Assembly (NCBI GenBank): GCA_949152475.1
Contig: OX424557.1
Location: 26,659,462-26,723,461 of the forward strand
DNA: 64,000 nucleotides
From: Terebella lapidaria
Lineage: Eukaryota > Annelida > Polychaeta > Terebellida > Terebellidae
Direction of reading: 5' to 3'
Shown: positions 24,101 through 35,321 of the stretch, in pieces
Numbering within the stretch: the first letter of the stretch is position 1
How the letters are laid out: every line of letters begins with the position of its first letter
Translations under genes and position numbers: made by a program
Notes under the pieces: model-generated
What the model saw: only the letters and a program-made list of their open reading frames with translations
What the model was told of the DNA's origin: nothing
The model's database searches: none

Positions 24101-24219
24101 TATACATCTACTTTAGAAATCAAACTATAAATGCCGTCGTCACTGTCACTGGATGAAAATACAGTTCTGAAAGAACTTTGTGTTAGAAATACGTCCTCGT
24201 CGCTCTCAGTTTCCGCCAT
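21173..24219 (-). CDS. Crypton-like tyrosine recombinase, four exons
   Basis: Exons in transcript order are 24219-23829, 23646-23554, 23179-23087 and 22443-21173, each with GT and AG borders and phase 1 throughout. They join to a 615-residue protein with no internal stop. Exon 1 encodes an acidic, Ser/Asp-rich N-terminus (MAETESDEDVFLTQSS). Exons 2 and 3 are 93 nt near-copies encoding MKSSLDLRDTPGVSASTF. Exon 4 encodes the DUF3504-type YR domain. In exon-4 numbering from its first Met, the catalytic set is R174 (GIRGGEE), H300 and R303 (NHSLRVT), H326 (TGHRS) and Y334 (NRYKRV); a CCC...C-x-V-H cluster near 227-239 may bind zinc. A low-complexity tail follows. The family cuts and joins DNA through a Tyr-DNA link; Cryptons move without reverse transcriptase. 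All catalytic residues are present, so it may be active. Vertebrate KIAA1958 and ZMYM proteins descend from such genes. Confidence 0.85.
22559..22697 (-). mobile_element. AGGTTACCGG-family fragment D
   Basis: In reverse it shows the family's 3' tail (AAATTAAGCCAAGGGCTAAG, TTACCGGACAATTTT) followed directly by a short piece matching element A (CTCCTTGAATTATTT). Most of the element is missing. It lies in the last intron of the recombinase gene, immediately beside the 365 bp TIR element. Confidence 0.65.
22698..23062. mobile_element. 365 bp TIR element (AGTCCGCTCCAAACA ends)
   Basis: The ends are inverted: AGTCCGCTCCAAACA on the left and TGTTTGTAGCGGACT on the right. Imperfect complementarity continues inward for about 140 bp, as far as AAAATAGGGGGG / CCCCCCTATTTT. 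A poly-G run lies at 22824-22837. It is non-coding and sits in the intron between recombinase exons 3 and 4. A truncated relative starts at about 51302. Confidence 0.75.
23060..23190 (-). repeat. Duplicated exon block, copy b (exon 3)
   Basis: This 130 bp block, exon 3 plus its splice borders, is about 95% identical to 23520-23657, which holds exon 2. Both have phase-1 borders, so adding or skipping either keeps the reading frame. Confidence 0.85.
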
Positions 24220-24592
24220 AATTGTACGTTGTTCGCGTGAACGTCAAACGAGGAAATGACTGAAATCTATTCCGAAACATTCTTTGGACGTGAACATAAT
24301 TTTATGTATGTTCTCAGGTAGTGTACAACCGCGAGCTGAGCTCCGAGAAAACACATGGAGAGATAAACTGTGTGAGTGAGTAAAACATACAATGTTGTCC
24401 TGATGGATACACTTGATTGAGCAATGCTCGCGCCCCGTACATGTGCGTGTTTTTTTCTGTATGTATTGTTGGATACACTTGATTGAACAAAGTTCGCACC
24501 ATGTAAATGTGTGATTTTCTGTAGGCTATGAAATATTTTCATGACACAGAATATAGGGAGGGGGGAGAAACAGAATGTGGGTAGGGGGGAGT

Positions 24593-24712
24593 TGCATGCA
24601 CTATGTCGGATAATGCCTACGGCTTCGTATTCCTCACGAATAGAAACCTCGGCCTTCGGCCTCGGTCTCTATTCGTGAGAAATACTCAGCCTAGGGCATT
24701 ATCCTATACATA
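24593..24712. repeat. 120 bp direct repeat with hairpin, right copy
   Basis: It is identical by eye to 20928-21047, including TGCATGCACTATGTC and the 97 bp hairpin (24608-24704). The flanking bases differ on both sides apart from G-richness on the left. As the right boundary of copy III it fits an attachment-site-like duplication. Confidence 0.9.
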
Positions 24713-24787
24713 TTAATAGTATCGACTGCTGCGGAAATCACTGGAGCGTGGCGCGCTGACGAACCAATAGAGCCAGTAGCTAAAACA

Positions 24788-24880
24788 GTTATCCGTTTCG
24801 TGCTCGGTGCATGTCAAATTATAAACCACGCCGCGGCTCGGTTCATAATTTTGACATGCACCTCGCACTCAGTAGATAAC
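24788..24880. repeat. 93 bp nested hairpin (H4)
   Basis: Arms GGTGCATGTCAAATTAT and ATAATTTTGACATGCACC enclose a GC-rich centre (CCACGCCGCGGCTCGG). Outer ends GTTATCC and GATAAC pair only partly. CTCG occurs three times in the same direction (24804, 24837, 24862). Size and plan match the other ~95 bp hairpins, but the stem sequence is unrelated. Confidence 0.85.
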
Positions 24881-24886
24881 TATTAC

Positions 24887-24965
24887 CAGAAATACATAAC
24901 GAGAGATGTATTTCTGCTATTACATAAACTAATGTTTGTTCTGACAATCACTGCATTAGTGATTG
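24887..24965. repeat. Two short palindromes after hairpin H4
   Basis: The palindromes are 24887-24916 (CAGAAATACAT / ATGTATTTCTG arms, 8 bp spacer) and 24945-24965 (CAATCACT / AGTGATTG arms, 5 bp spacer). With H4 they form a series of three like those at 7.70 and 16.74 kb, so this may be the left end of a further family member whose right end I did not find. Confidence 0.7.
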
Positions 24966-25602
24966 TGTAGCATTTGCCATTTCAGAAACACAATTTCAGA
25001 GTGTTATAACCTTCGCCACCTTCACTCCATAAATATACATGAATTTTGACAGTAATAGGTTGATACACATCTCACCGTCAGCATATCAACAATGTCGTTC
25101 TAACAAATGAACGTTGAAAACCATTCCTTTGGCGCTTTTATTGTGAACATTTTCAATTAGTGATGATTTTCCAATCAGTGATGTAGTGGCATATCCCAGG
25201 TCACTTTACTCCATATGATGTAATGATTTAACATAGTTATGTTGGTAGCTCATCTTAAATTTATGTAATACGAATGTAAATAAAGTATTTAGAATTGGTA
25301 ACATTCGTTGTATCTCTATTTCATAATACATATATGTCTGTCACTATTGTATGGCGAATGCATTATCTGATCCGTGGTACAAACCGGAAGTCTCATTCCA
25401 TCAAACCTGATGAAACCAGAAATGTATATTCTATTGAGAACCTGGAAAACCTCTACTATGTACAAATATATAAGTAGAAAGGGAGTAAAATTTCCGAATG
25501 AGACAACAAATTGCGCAAACACAATTTAGTTGACATGTTGCTGCCATGCTGTTTAGCTCTTTGATAGTCAGCATCTGAGCTCGCAACAATGAACGAGCTT
25601 AC
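24966..25602. other. Unrecognised DNA
   Basis: AT-rich sequence without a recognisable gene, repeat or palindrome. Confidence 0.4.
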
Positions 25603-25773
25603 CTCGGTCGTCCCCTGAGGGACATTTCGAACATTTATTGCTGACATCTATGGTCGGTTCTACCACTGAATGCAAGCAGGTACCCCTAGAAAGAAAGCCA
25701 GTTTTACAGGAAAAGCAATGAACCACTGACAAGTTTGTTAGCAAGAAATGGTTGTCAGCGCATAAACAGTCAG
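25603..25773 (-). CDS. Candidate single exon encoding a Cys-rich domain
   Basis: The minus strand shows a 171 nt open stretch between an acceptor (TGTGATCTCAG) and a good donor (GAG then GTAAGC). Both borders are phase 1, as is usual for exons of extracellular domains. It encodes DCLCADNHFLLTNLSVVHCFSC, then KTGFLSRGTCLH and SNKCSKCPSGDDR, with seven Cys. The CSKCPSG part loosely recalls TNFR or ephrin-receptor-like Cys repeats; I do not assign a family. Decayed copies lie at 26.2-26.36 and 31.24-31.33 kb (same strand) and at 58.29-58.44 and 62.25-62.41 kb (opposite strand), with frame breaks or lost splice sites. No other exon of the gene was found, so this may be the best-kept member of a repeated exon, or itself a pseudo-exon. 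Confidence 0.35.
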
Positions 25774-25810
25774 CTGAGATCACACAAAAACATGTGTGGT
25801 ATAGAGAACA

Positions 25811-25866
25811 GTCGGTGTGTATTATGACAGTCGGTGTGTATTATGACAGTCGGTGTGTATTATCAA
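25811..25866. repeat. 22 bp tandem repeat, about three copies
   Basis: The unit GTCGGTGTGTATTATGACA is repeated nearly perfectly. Confidence 0.9.
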
Positions 25867-26189
25867 ACACTATCCACACGAAGATGTTACCACATGTTAA
25901 AAAAAATCTGTTGGATTTAAGAACGTTGTAGATAGTCAACATAATACCTAGACATCCACATATATGTCCTAATTCATACTATTAAAAATCTAGATCATAT
26001 TTTTCGTATGCTAATACTTTTAGTCCATACGTAATTCAAAGAATATGGACTGGCAGGACATGGACTGCCTGGTCTGTTGTTTTAGACAGAAAGGACTGGC
26101 AGCAGAAGGCTCTATGCGGATAGCTGTTGGTGTAGATACACACAATTACGGTACCTAGAATGGAATGGCCATTCCAAGTTTGTTACAAT

Positions 26190-29100
26190 AAACGCGTTTA
26201 CCTTGGCCGGCCCTATGGGCCTAATAAACATTTATTGCTAACACCTTTGGTTTGTTACACCACCAAATGCAGACAATAACCCCGGAACAGAAAGCTCGTA
26301 TAACAGGCGAAGCAATGAACTGCTAATCAGTTTCTGTCAGCAATGAAAAGCTGTTCTCACATAAACCAGTCAGGAGGCCACAAAATACATTTGCTGTACA
26401 GGATATACTTTACACGCTGTAGTAAAGAGCACCACCCAACCCCAAATACGGTACCGTAACACACAGTGATGACTCTTAATTACGTTTGATGTGTTTTGCC
26501 TTGACACATAGACGCTTCACCTCGAAGGAAGTGCTGAAAAGCAATGAGAACAATTCCCGAGCTTTTCACAAATTTCTGGCCGCTACAATGAGGCGAAGAG
26601 TTTGTTTCCTGAACTATGACGGCAAGCACCTTGAAAAATAGAATCTGACAGTGAAATAATCCTCTGACAAAAGTTGTTGCCGTTGATCCGTATGCTGCTA
26701 CATCTAGGATCACTTTCAGGAATTGTCCAGTGCGAAGGTTTTCATCGTGATGCAGTCGTTCACCCTGGACTCATCCAGACGCCTTTTTGTTTGGACGTTT
26801 CATGAATTAGCGGGAATATAAAATTTCAACGTGCAATGCACGTATTTTTGTCGTCACCTAATCATGGAATTGAGTTGATTGAATGGTCAAAAATTGTCAA
26901 CATAATACACACTATGTAGCACTTATAAGGTTGACATTTAATATGAGTATATATATCACTATATTGTGATATTTGTTGCAAGCCAAGATTCAACCATGGA
27001 ACTTTGTTGCTATTTTAGTCCTTTGTTATGTAGTATTAACTATCTGAAACATTGTACCACATACTAAATTACACCACAGTGTGAGATGTTACACCACGTA
27101 TGAAATGGCGTTGATACGACTCAATGCGGCTCCAGCAACTACCTACCACATTGAATATGTAATGCTGTAGCTTGTTACTTATACCAGCGATACACACGAA
27201 TACAGCGGCTGACTTCCAGACAGTCGAATATGGCCATGTTATGACTAAATGACAAAATGGATACGAGAGCATGAACGCGTGGAACAGAAGAGGCGAACAC
27301 GCCATGTTCGTCTTTTCTGCTCAACATGGGCTTTCTCAGTTAAGTCGTCTGACAGGTGGAAATGATTCGGAAATTGTATGTTGATATGGTCAATCAAAGG
27401 AGTATTTTTTCTCTTATTCGGGCTCGAGTTTGCTTAACAAAGCGATGGATAGTAGTATACTAGAAATTACGTGTTACTCGAATTAATTCAACTTATCTCA
27501 ATATGAGAACGCATCTCATTTGATGATTCACAATTTGTATTTGTAGCTATGAACTATTTACTGGTTGTATCATTGAATTCTTATCGATTCTAGAAAAAGT
27601 CAAAACTTTTTCCATGTATATTAAACGGGTACCCATAAAATATAATAGAGCACTTCCATGCAATATCGGATGTTAACGGCATTTCGATTGGTAGAATACA
27701 TTCATAAAACAGTGTTCCATTTTCCATGGATTATTTCCCCGATCATATGTCTAGACACATAGTTGTCTGTTTGAGTAACCTGGATTTCAATGAAAGGTCA
27801 ACTCACTGTTTTTTTTGTATATCGTGCAGCTATCATTGAAGATACTATTTTAATATGTGTCCCAATGATACACATACAACTTGACATACAACTTGAAAGT
27901 TTGCCCAAGGGCCAGAAAGTGAATATCAATCTATTATCACCAATACAGCTAGATTCTGATGATGTCAATAACAAATGTATATTACAACATTTTGAAATAG
28001 ACATATGCCCAACCAAATAGTTTATCCAACGACATACTCGCGTCATTAGGGGCAGACAGTGTGTGGAATGTAGTTGTTTGCTGTACCCCTATTGGATTAG
28101 TTGCCCGACAACCTATGAATAATAATTTAAAAATCCGAAACAAACCCCATGGAATAGATGTATGACAAGTATATAAGTACCTAATCACAAGCCAGAAGGT
28201 TACTGAGTTGATGCTATCCTCGGGGGGGGGGGGAGGGGGTAGATTTAACGTCCACCAGCAGTGACACCGGCTCAGTGGTATGAATGTTAGTATCAATCTA
28301 TTACCATCAATACAGCCAGATTTTGGTGGTGCCAATAACGAATGTAAACTACAACATTTTCAAATAGACACCAAGCCCAAAACAAATAGTTGATCCAAGT
28401 ACATACTGGCGTTCTGGTTCTGGCCAACAAATTATGGCACAATGTGCCACTATGGAAGTTCTATATTGAGGCATTCGAACAGCACCAACACATACATCTC
28501 TTTCAAAAAAGGAAGTGGTTGAAATTTTGTTCAAATGGAAAATGTTTCAATGTCGAAAACGAAAATTCGGCTTAAAATGGCCTGAAACACCTAATAACCT
28601 GATTTCTTGAATTTTTTGTTCTGCGTTTCAAGATCAGTGAATCTTTTACATGTCTCACAATGCTAAAAATCTAACCTATACATTTATTCGTAACCAAATG
28701 TCTGAACAGACTGTGGAAAATAGCCAAAAAAGTAAAAAAAAGTTTGGTTTTATGAAAAGAAAAACGTGGAACATTCCACGGTCTTGAATTATATTTTTCG
28801 TATTTATAATTTAATACTGTTCTGATCATACATTTTGAAGGTGAAAATGTTGAAGACGGATAGTTGGAGGACAAGAAGCAATGTCATGACAAAGCTTATT
28901 GAAGCATAGGCTCGGTGACCTAATATGTCACACATTAACACAGGATATCACATGTGTGTTTCATGACCCATTATATTAGTTCATCAACGTCTCTGTGCCG
29001 AAATAATAGGCACATAAATACCCATTACAACGACTCTGTTTTGTTTGACTGATAGCTTTGGGATGTGTTTGTTTGACTCTCTCGTAATAATAATAATAAT

Positions 29101-29640
29101 AATTTATTTCTTATAAAGCGCCTTTCCAGCCATTGGCCATCAGCCATCTACAAATATATATCGTCTACCCAAAAAAATCACCTATGGTTGGATTTTCCAT
29201 ACTCCATATTATTTTGAGTTTTATATTCTCTTTACTGGATTCCACCGAATCAACTGGGATACAAGCCACCGTACCCGACACTGCTTGGACAATAAGAAAA
29301 ATAGACGACGAAGGAGTCGAAACGAGTTCACATTACTTCATCCAGTTAACATGTAATCATTTTGAAGTACATAAAAGAAGCTGGTCTTTACACCAAAGCT
29401 CCCTCACAGATGCCCTATTGTAGCAACAAATTCCATTTGTGGATATGCATGCGTCGACCGATTACAATAGGTATTTCGTCCACACCGCAAAATGGTAATG
29501 AATGATCAGCACCTGAACAGTTTATAGTCATGTTTGATTTGTGTTTATAAATAATATTAGGTATTTTAATATCCATGCATATATTCGCGATGGTAACCAA
29601 TTACTAACAAATTTTGGCCCAATTTGTTAGGACATTATAT
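26190..29640. repeat. Diverged 3.4 kb direct duplication, copy 1
   Basis: Collinear with 31230-34760. Matching blocks include 26281-26420 / 31240-31370 (AACAGGCGAAGCAATGA, CAGTCAGGAGGCCACAAAA), 26740-26920 / 32350-32545 (TGCAATGCACGT), 27340-27450 / 32860-32950 (GACAGGTGGA, GGGCTCGAGTTTGCT), 27650-27830 / 33180-33380 and 28860-29600 / 34010-34640. A decayed Cys-rich exon copy is at its start. The frame 29180-29420 begins with a hydrophobic MVGFSILHIILSFIFSLL, but the paired copy does not keep its ATG. An AAT microsatellite at 29085-29103 runs into a LINE-type tail (TATAAAGCGCCTTTCC). I see no confident gene in this block. Confidence 0.7.
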
Positions 29641-29739
29641 GTTTTGGTATATAATCGAACATGTCTGTTTTATAAATACCAATTCATGCATAAGAAATCC
29701 TGAACATTCCTTCGGCTAATACCCTGAGAAGTTTTTTGT
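29641..29739. other. Short unrecognised spacer
   Basis: Nothing recognised between the duplicated block and element E. Confidence 0.3.
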
Positions 29740-30660
29740 TTGTTTTTGTTTTTTATTCAATCGTTTTCGCCGATTTCGCAGGCATTTTTGCCGAAAAATG
29801 GCCATTCTTGGACTTTGATGGCCATTTTATTAAAAACTGTCGGATCAGTTTTGAGATTTTTGTTTTAAAACATTTCCCATATGTACCTAGATTATGTGTA
29901 TTTTCGTTTTCGTTGCCCTTGAATCGCCGGTCTGCATGTGGCAGTCATTTTGATTTTTGACGGGTCCACGAAAAAAAAAAAAAGTTTGGTAGACAAATTT
30001 TTTTTGGCCCAAATCAAGTCACTATTCATTTTGAGCCATTTCCAGCAAAAAAATCACCCATTTTTTCCTCAATTCCGTTAATAATTTCCTTTTCCTTCGC
30101 GGAGTAAACTTCCAGAACACTTCAAGATAGAGCCTGGAAGGTCAAAACAACCATTTATGTTAAAAAAAAAAACCCCGATGATTTTTGTCTTTGATGACCA
30201 TTTTCTCAAAATGTATTCGAACAGTTTTCCTCAAAATCATGCATAAGATTTTCCTTATGTACCTTTGTGCTGTTTATAAGTTTCGTTGCCCTTGAATCGC
30301 CGGTCTGCTTGTGGCGGTCATTTTGATTTGAGTGTGTTGTCCCAAATCAAGTGACTATTCGTTTTGAGCCTTTATAATTCTTGTTTTTTGGCCTTTAAAC
30401 AATTTTTTTCCTTCATAATGAGAGCCTAAGTATTGGCAATTCAAATGGCAAATCACATATTGCGGTTTGAATAGTGACCTCAAAATTGGCCTACAATGAC
30501 CTCGAAGGTCAAAACGACCTTTTTTTCGTAAAAAAAAACGATGATTTTTTTGTCATTGGTAGCCATTCTCTCAAAATCTATTCAGACAAATTTCCTCAAA
30601 TTGCATAAGATTCTTCCTATGTACCTTTGTGATGTGTATAATTTTTATTGCCTTTGAGTC
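29740..30660 (+). mobile_element. AGGTTACCGG-family fragment E
   Basis: It matches the interior of element C (TGGACTTTGATGGCCATTTT, GTTGCCCTTGAATCGCCGGTCTG). That interior segment then recurs at about 30182-30340 and again at 30540-30660, giving a degenerate triplication. Neither family terminus is present, so it is a broken internal piece. Confidence 0.65.
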
Positions 30661-31229
30661 AATGGTCTGTGAATATATGTCATTAACGAAAAAAAAACTT
30701 TCAATAATGTAACTTGATTTCGTAATATAGTCCATACAGAAAATGTGCGTTCGGCAACATTTACGAACATGTTTTGACAATAGAGTTGAAAACCAGTGTA
30801 ACAATTTATATTTTGGAGAGTCAATACTCTGTGCAATTCTCATCATCTGCCGGTAATCTACAGCACCCTTGGTGCAATGTTTTTGCCAATACATAATTGA
30901 CGAAATGTTGTATGTGCGTTCACACAACATACAATGTACTATTTTTGCTAAGCGTGAACGTGCTCATACATATATCTACCTGTTAACCTAATTTGATCTA
31001 ACCGGTCTCAAATCGTGTATGCTTCACCAACAAAAACAGTTCAAAGTTTGCTCACCAGTATTCGTGATATATATTGATTTATCACGAGTAAACTATGTAT
31101 CCATATAGTATATTTCTGAAAATATAAGTGAATGACACACGCAGTTGGCAGGTTTGGAGCGAAGATCACTGCCGCACTGGCATAAGCATCAACACGTGTA
31201 TGTTACACAGCTACATGTAAATGCCGAAA
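30661..31229. other. Unrecognised DNA with an inverted old repeat
   Basis: At 31130-31190 the sequence is the reverse complement of 15.77-15.83 kb (GTGAATGACACACGCAGTTG-type word and GCAGGTTT). No gene is seen. Confidence 0.4.
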
Positions 31230-34200
31230 TTGAATAACCCCAGAACAGAAAACTTGTTAACAGGCGAAGCAATGAGCTGCTAACCAGTTTGGGCCAAACA
31301 TGAAAAGCTGTTCTCACCAGTCAGGAGGCCACAAAAACATTTAGTGTACAGGATATACTCAACACGCTGGGTATCAGAAAGGTTCCATTGTTACCTGCTG
31401 GTGTGTCTATGGCATTGGACCCTGAACTGTACATGTAGCAGCAATCCTGATAAATAGACATCTCTGACAGTGAACTGGAACCTCCAACAATGTAAGTATC
31501 AATCTATTCACAGTCACCTCCTGAACTAGCAGACTCCACCCCCCCCCCCCCCCCTCTTGATGAATAGACACCTCTGACAGTGAACTGGAACCTCCAACAA
31601 TGTAAGTATCAATCTATTCACATTCACCTCCTGGACTAGCAGACCCCCCCCCCCCCCCCACACACACACACCTCCTGATAGACTTCCCTGAGTTTCTGAC
31701 AGTGAACGGGAACCTCCAACAATGTAAGTATCCATCTATTCACAGTCACCTCCTGGACTAGCAGACACCCCCCCCCCCCCCCCACACACACACACATCTC
31801 CTGATAGACACCCCTGAGTTTCTGACAGTGAACTGGAACCTCCAACAATGTAAGTATCAATCTATTCACAGTCAACCCCTGAACTAGCAGATCCCCCCAC
31901 ACACACTCACACCTCCTGATAGACACCCCTGAGTTTCTGACAGTGAACTGGAACCTCCAACAATGTAAGTATCAATCTATTCACAGTCACCTCCTGGACT
32001 AGCAGACCCCCCTCCCCCCACACACCTCCTGATAAATAGACACCTCTGAGTTTCTGACAGTGAACTGGAACCTCTAACAATGTAAGTATCAATCTATTAC
32101 CACCAATACAACTAGATTTTTTATAATAACAATAGCAAACGTAAAATGCAACATTTTGTAGTAGCAAAAAAGCCCAACCAATTATAGTGTGTGAAATGTA
32201 GTTGTTTATACTGTATACCTGATGGAATTACTATACAAATGCCCAACAACAAATGTTGTTGCTCTTGATCAGCACGCTGCTACAACATTTGTTAAATCTC
32301 ACACCTTCATTAGTTGTCCACTAGCCACAAGTTTCTATTTTCCAGTGAATTGTGCAATCGTTCACCCTGAGACTGCCACACCCAGTTCTAGTGCACGTCA
32401 ACGCCGTTTTGTCTGGACTTGACATGTCTTGACTTTTCATCGATTAGCGGTAATATCCAATTTAAATGTGCAATGCACGTGTTTTTGTTGTCGCTAAATC
32501 GTGGAATTCAATCGATTGAATGATCCAAAATTGTCAACACCATAAACACTATTTTGCACAATGCTTTATTCCAACACGTATCACCTCGATCAAGGCAGCA
32601 CGTATTGTAATGTTAGTTGTAAACCAAAATTCAACCATGGAATTTTAATGTTAATTATCGTCCGTTATGCAGTACTGGGTATCAGAACGGTTCCATGTTA
32701 CCTGCTGGTGTGTCTACTAACCATAGTGAGTATGAAATGCTAAGGTCCAGACACCTCGAATATGGCGGTGTTACTCCTACATGACAATAAGGACACGAGA
32801 GCATGAGCTCCATCGTGGAACAGGAAAGACAAAGCGAGTTTCTCTGTTAAATCGTCAGACAGGTGGATATGATTCGGAAATTTTTATGTTGATATGGTCA
32901 ATCAACCGATTATTTTTCTCTTATCCGGGCTCGAGTTTGCTAAATGAAGCGATAAGCTGTGTCTCTCCATGATAGATACTATCAATATACTCAGAATTAC
33001 TTGTTTCAAAGAATTATTAAGGACATTTCTTTTCAATTTACCTCAACACAAGAATGCATCTCACGATGGTCTCAATTAGCATTTGTAGCTACGAACTGTT
33101 TATTGGTTGTGTAATTGCATTATTATCAAAATATTCAAAATAAATCAAAACGTATGGATTTTATTAATGTATATTTAATGGTAACCAATAAATCAATTCT
33201 ATGCAATATCGGGTGCTAACGGAATTTGTTCGCATATATTCAGTCTTCAAAAAAACCAAAGTTCCATTTTCCATGGGAATATTTTCCCGAGCACATGTCT
33301 GGACACAGTTGTCTGTTTGAGTAACATGGGTTCCTAGCTAAGGTCAACTTACTGGGGTTTTCCTCTATATTATGCAGCTATCATTGGATATGTTATTTTT
33401 ATTATGTAACTCAATGATACAGACGGAAAATTATACAGACGCGAGTTAATAAGTTTACCCAGGGGACAGAGAGGTTCTGGTCGATAAATTAACACACAAG
33501 GTCAAAATGGAATTGTCATAATTATTTTGAACTTTTTTGATCATCAAACTTTGAATCCAAGGTCACCACTGAAATAGTTACATTTGACTTTCCATTAGAA
33601 TGTGCCACTAGGCAAGATCTATCTTGAAGCATTCGAGGAACACGAATACATAATCTCAATAAAGGGGGAGGTGTTTGAAATTTGGTTCCAATGAAAAATG
33701 TTAATGCCGAAAACGAAAATTTGGCTGATAATGGCCCGAAACACTTAATTACTTGATTTCGAAAAAAAGTTGTTTGGCGATTCAAGATCAGTGAATCTAA
33801 CGCATGTCACAATACTACTTTTGGCGAACCTAACATATACACTTATTCATAACAAAATGTCTGAACATATTTATGGAAAATAGCCGGCAATTTGAGAAAG
33901 GTTGTTTTTTTTTTATTTTTTTAAAAACGTGAAGAATTTCTGCCTCTTTTTTTCGTATTCATAGTTAAGAATGTTTTGATCATACATTTTAAAGGTGAAA
34001 ATGTTGATGACGGATTGATGGAGGACAGAAGCAATGTCATGCCAGTAGGTTATTGAAGCATATGCTCGGTGACCTAATATGCCAAATATGTAAAACGGGA
34101 TATTACATGTTTGTTTTATGACCCATTTACGTTATTTCATTAACGTCTTTGTGCCGAAATAATAGGCACATAAACACCCAATACAACGACTATGTTTTGT

Positions 34201-34760
34201 TTGACTGATAGCTTTGGGAAGTGATTGTTTGACTCTCTCGTCTACAAACATATAACCTTTGGTGGGATTTCTATACCGAGTATTATTTTGAGTTTTATAT
34301 TCTCTGTACGGTAAGTCTGGAAAGGATTCCACCGAATCAACTGGGATACAAGCCACCGTACCCAACACTGCGGGGACGATAAGAGTAATAGACAAAATGA
34401 TCTCTCACATTTGCATTTGACAAGGGAGTCGAAACGAATTCACGTTATTCTATCCCGTTAACATGTATTCATTTTCAAGTCCATAAAAGAGGCAATGTTT
34501 CCCACAACGGACATTACACCAAAACACCCTCACTGGGGGCCTATTGTAGCAACAAATACCATTCGTGGATATGTACATGTCGACCGACTACGCATCATCT
34601 GTTTCATTCACACCATAAAATGGTAATCAATGACCCACACTTGAACAGTCTATATTCATTTTTGGTTTATGTTTCCTATATTCAAAAATAATTTAGGTAT
34701 TATTCGAATAATAATCCATTAATACATTTTATTTTGCCTAATTTGTTAGTACATTAAATC
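31230..34760. repeat. Diverged 3.4 kb direct duplication, copy 2
   Basis: The partner of 26190-29640, enlarged by the minisatellite at 31.44-32.09 kb. By eye the blocks agree at roughly three quarters of positions with many small indels, so the duplication is old. At about 34258-34312 a hydrophobic stretch is followed by a consensus-like donor (GTAAGT) that is absent from copy 1. No start codon supports calling a first exon. Confidence 0.65.
31440..32095. repeat. ~115 bp minisatellite with poly-C and CA tracts, about six units
   Basis: Each unit contains CTCCTGATAGACACC, TTTCTGACAGTGAACTGGAA, CCTCCAACAATGTAAGTATC and AATCTATTCACAGTC, followed by a C run of 5-17 bases and often (CA)n. Units differ mainly in the length of the C and CA tracts. 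The last unit runs into a dispersed repeat (ATCAATCTATTACCACCAAT) also found at 27.92, 28.29 and 37.14 kb. The glycine-rich minus-strand frames are translations of the C tracts. Confidence 0.9.
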
Positions 34761-35321
34761 AAACCATCCTATAATGATATGTAAGTAAGTGAATGATGTT
34801 GTGCAAGATTTCTTACAAATATCAATAAATAGTATGTGTTTTAGTGAGTATTATAGATATCAGTCCATGCATAAGAAGTCCTGTACATCTGTTGACTGAT
34901 TTTAACTCTGTATCTCTTAAGTATATATATATATTCTATGGTATGTCTGAAATTATGGGAGTGTACACCATTCATCGCTTACGAATAACCTATTATTCTG
35001 TTTTGTTGCCTCTCACAAATGCCGACTATTTAATGCTATATGAACATTGCTAGGAACCATGACATTGGTGTGAAATGGTTCCTACACGTCCTCATGTACT
35101 ATGATGATCACCATCAAGCCGATCGAATGAAAAATTCGACACTCATCCCACCAAACCGCCGACAAATCTACAGCCAATTCCAGTACATTTGCCTAGAACC
35201 ACAAGAATTATAGCTTAATACCCCGAATGACTTGATATATCATTTCCGTGGGGCATGTGTTTGTATGTTTCGGCAATCTTCTGAATGTTTGCTATACAGT
35301 GTTTGACCTTCCCATTTTGTG
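34761..35321. other. Unrecognised DNA
   Basis: No gene or repeat recognised; AT-rich, with a short AT run at 34924-34933. Confidence 0.4.

Larger units (their letters stand above)
21048..24592 (-). mobile_element. Crypton-like YR transposon, copy III (autonomous, apparently intact)
   Basis: The element is bounded by the two 120 bp repeats. Its left end (21048-21110) carries a palindrome (AGTATTG / CAATACT arms) shared with copy II. Its right end carries GGATACACTTGATTGA twice (24402 and 24472) and G-rich stretches before the hairpin. Inside lie the four-exon recombinase gene on the minus strand, a 365 bp TIR element in the last intron and a fragment of the AGGTTACCGG family. The open, spliceable gene and the identical flanking repeats suggest recent activity. 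Confidence 0.7.

Noticed and set aside
29133-29423. Frame starting with a signal-peptide-like hydrophobic segment
   Set aside because: The duplicate at 34.26 kb lacks the ATG and the frames diverge, so no conserved coding.
31526-32167. Long minus-strand frames rich in Gly, Cys and Val
   Set aside because: They are translations of the poly-C/CA minisatellite, repeat for repeat; no independent coding signal.
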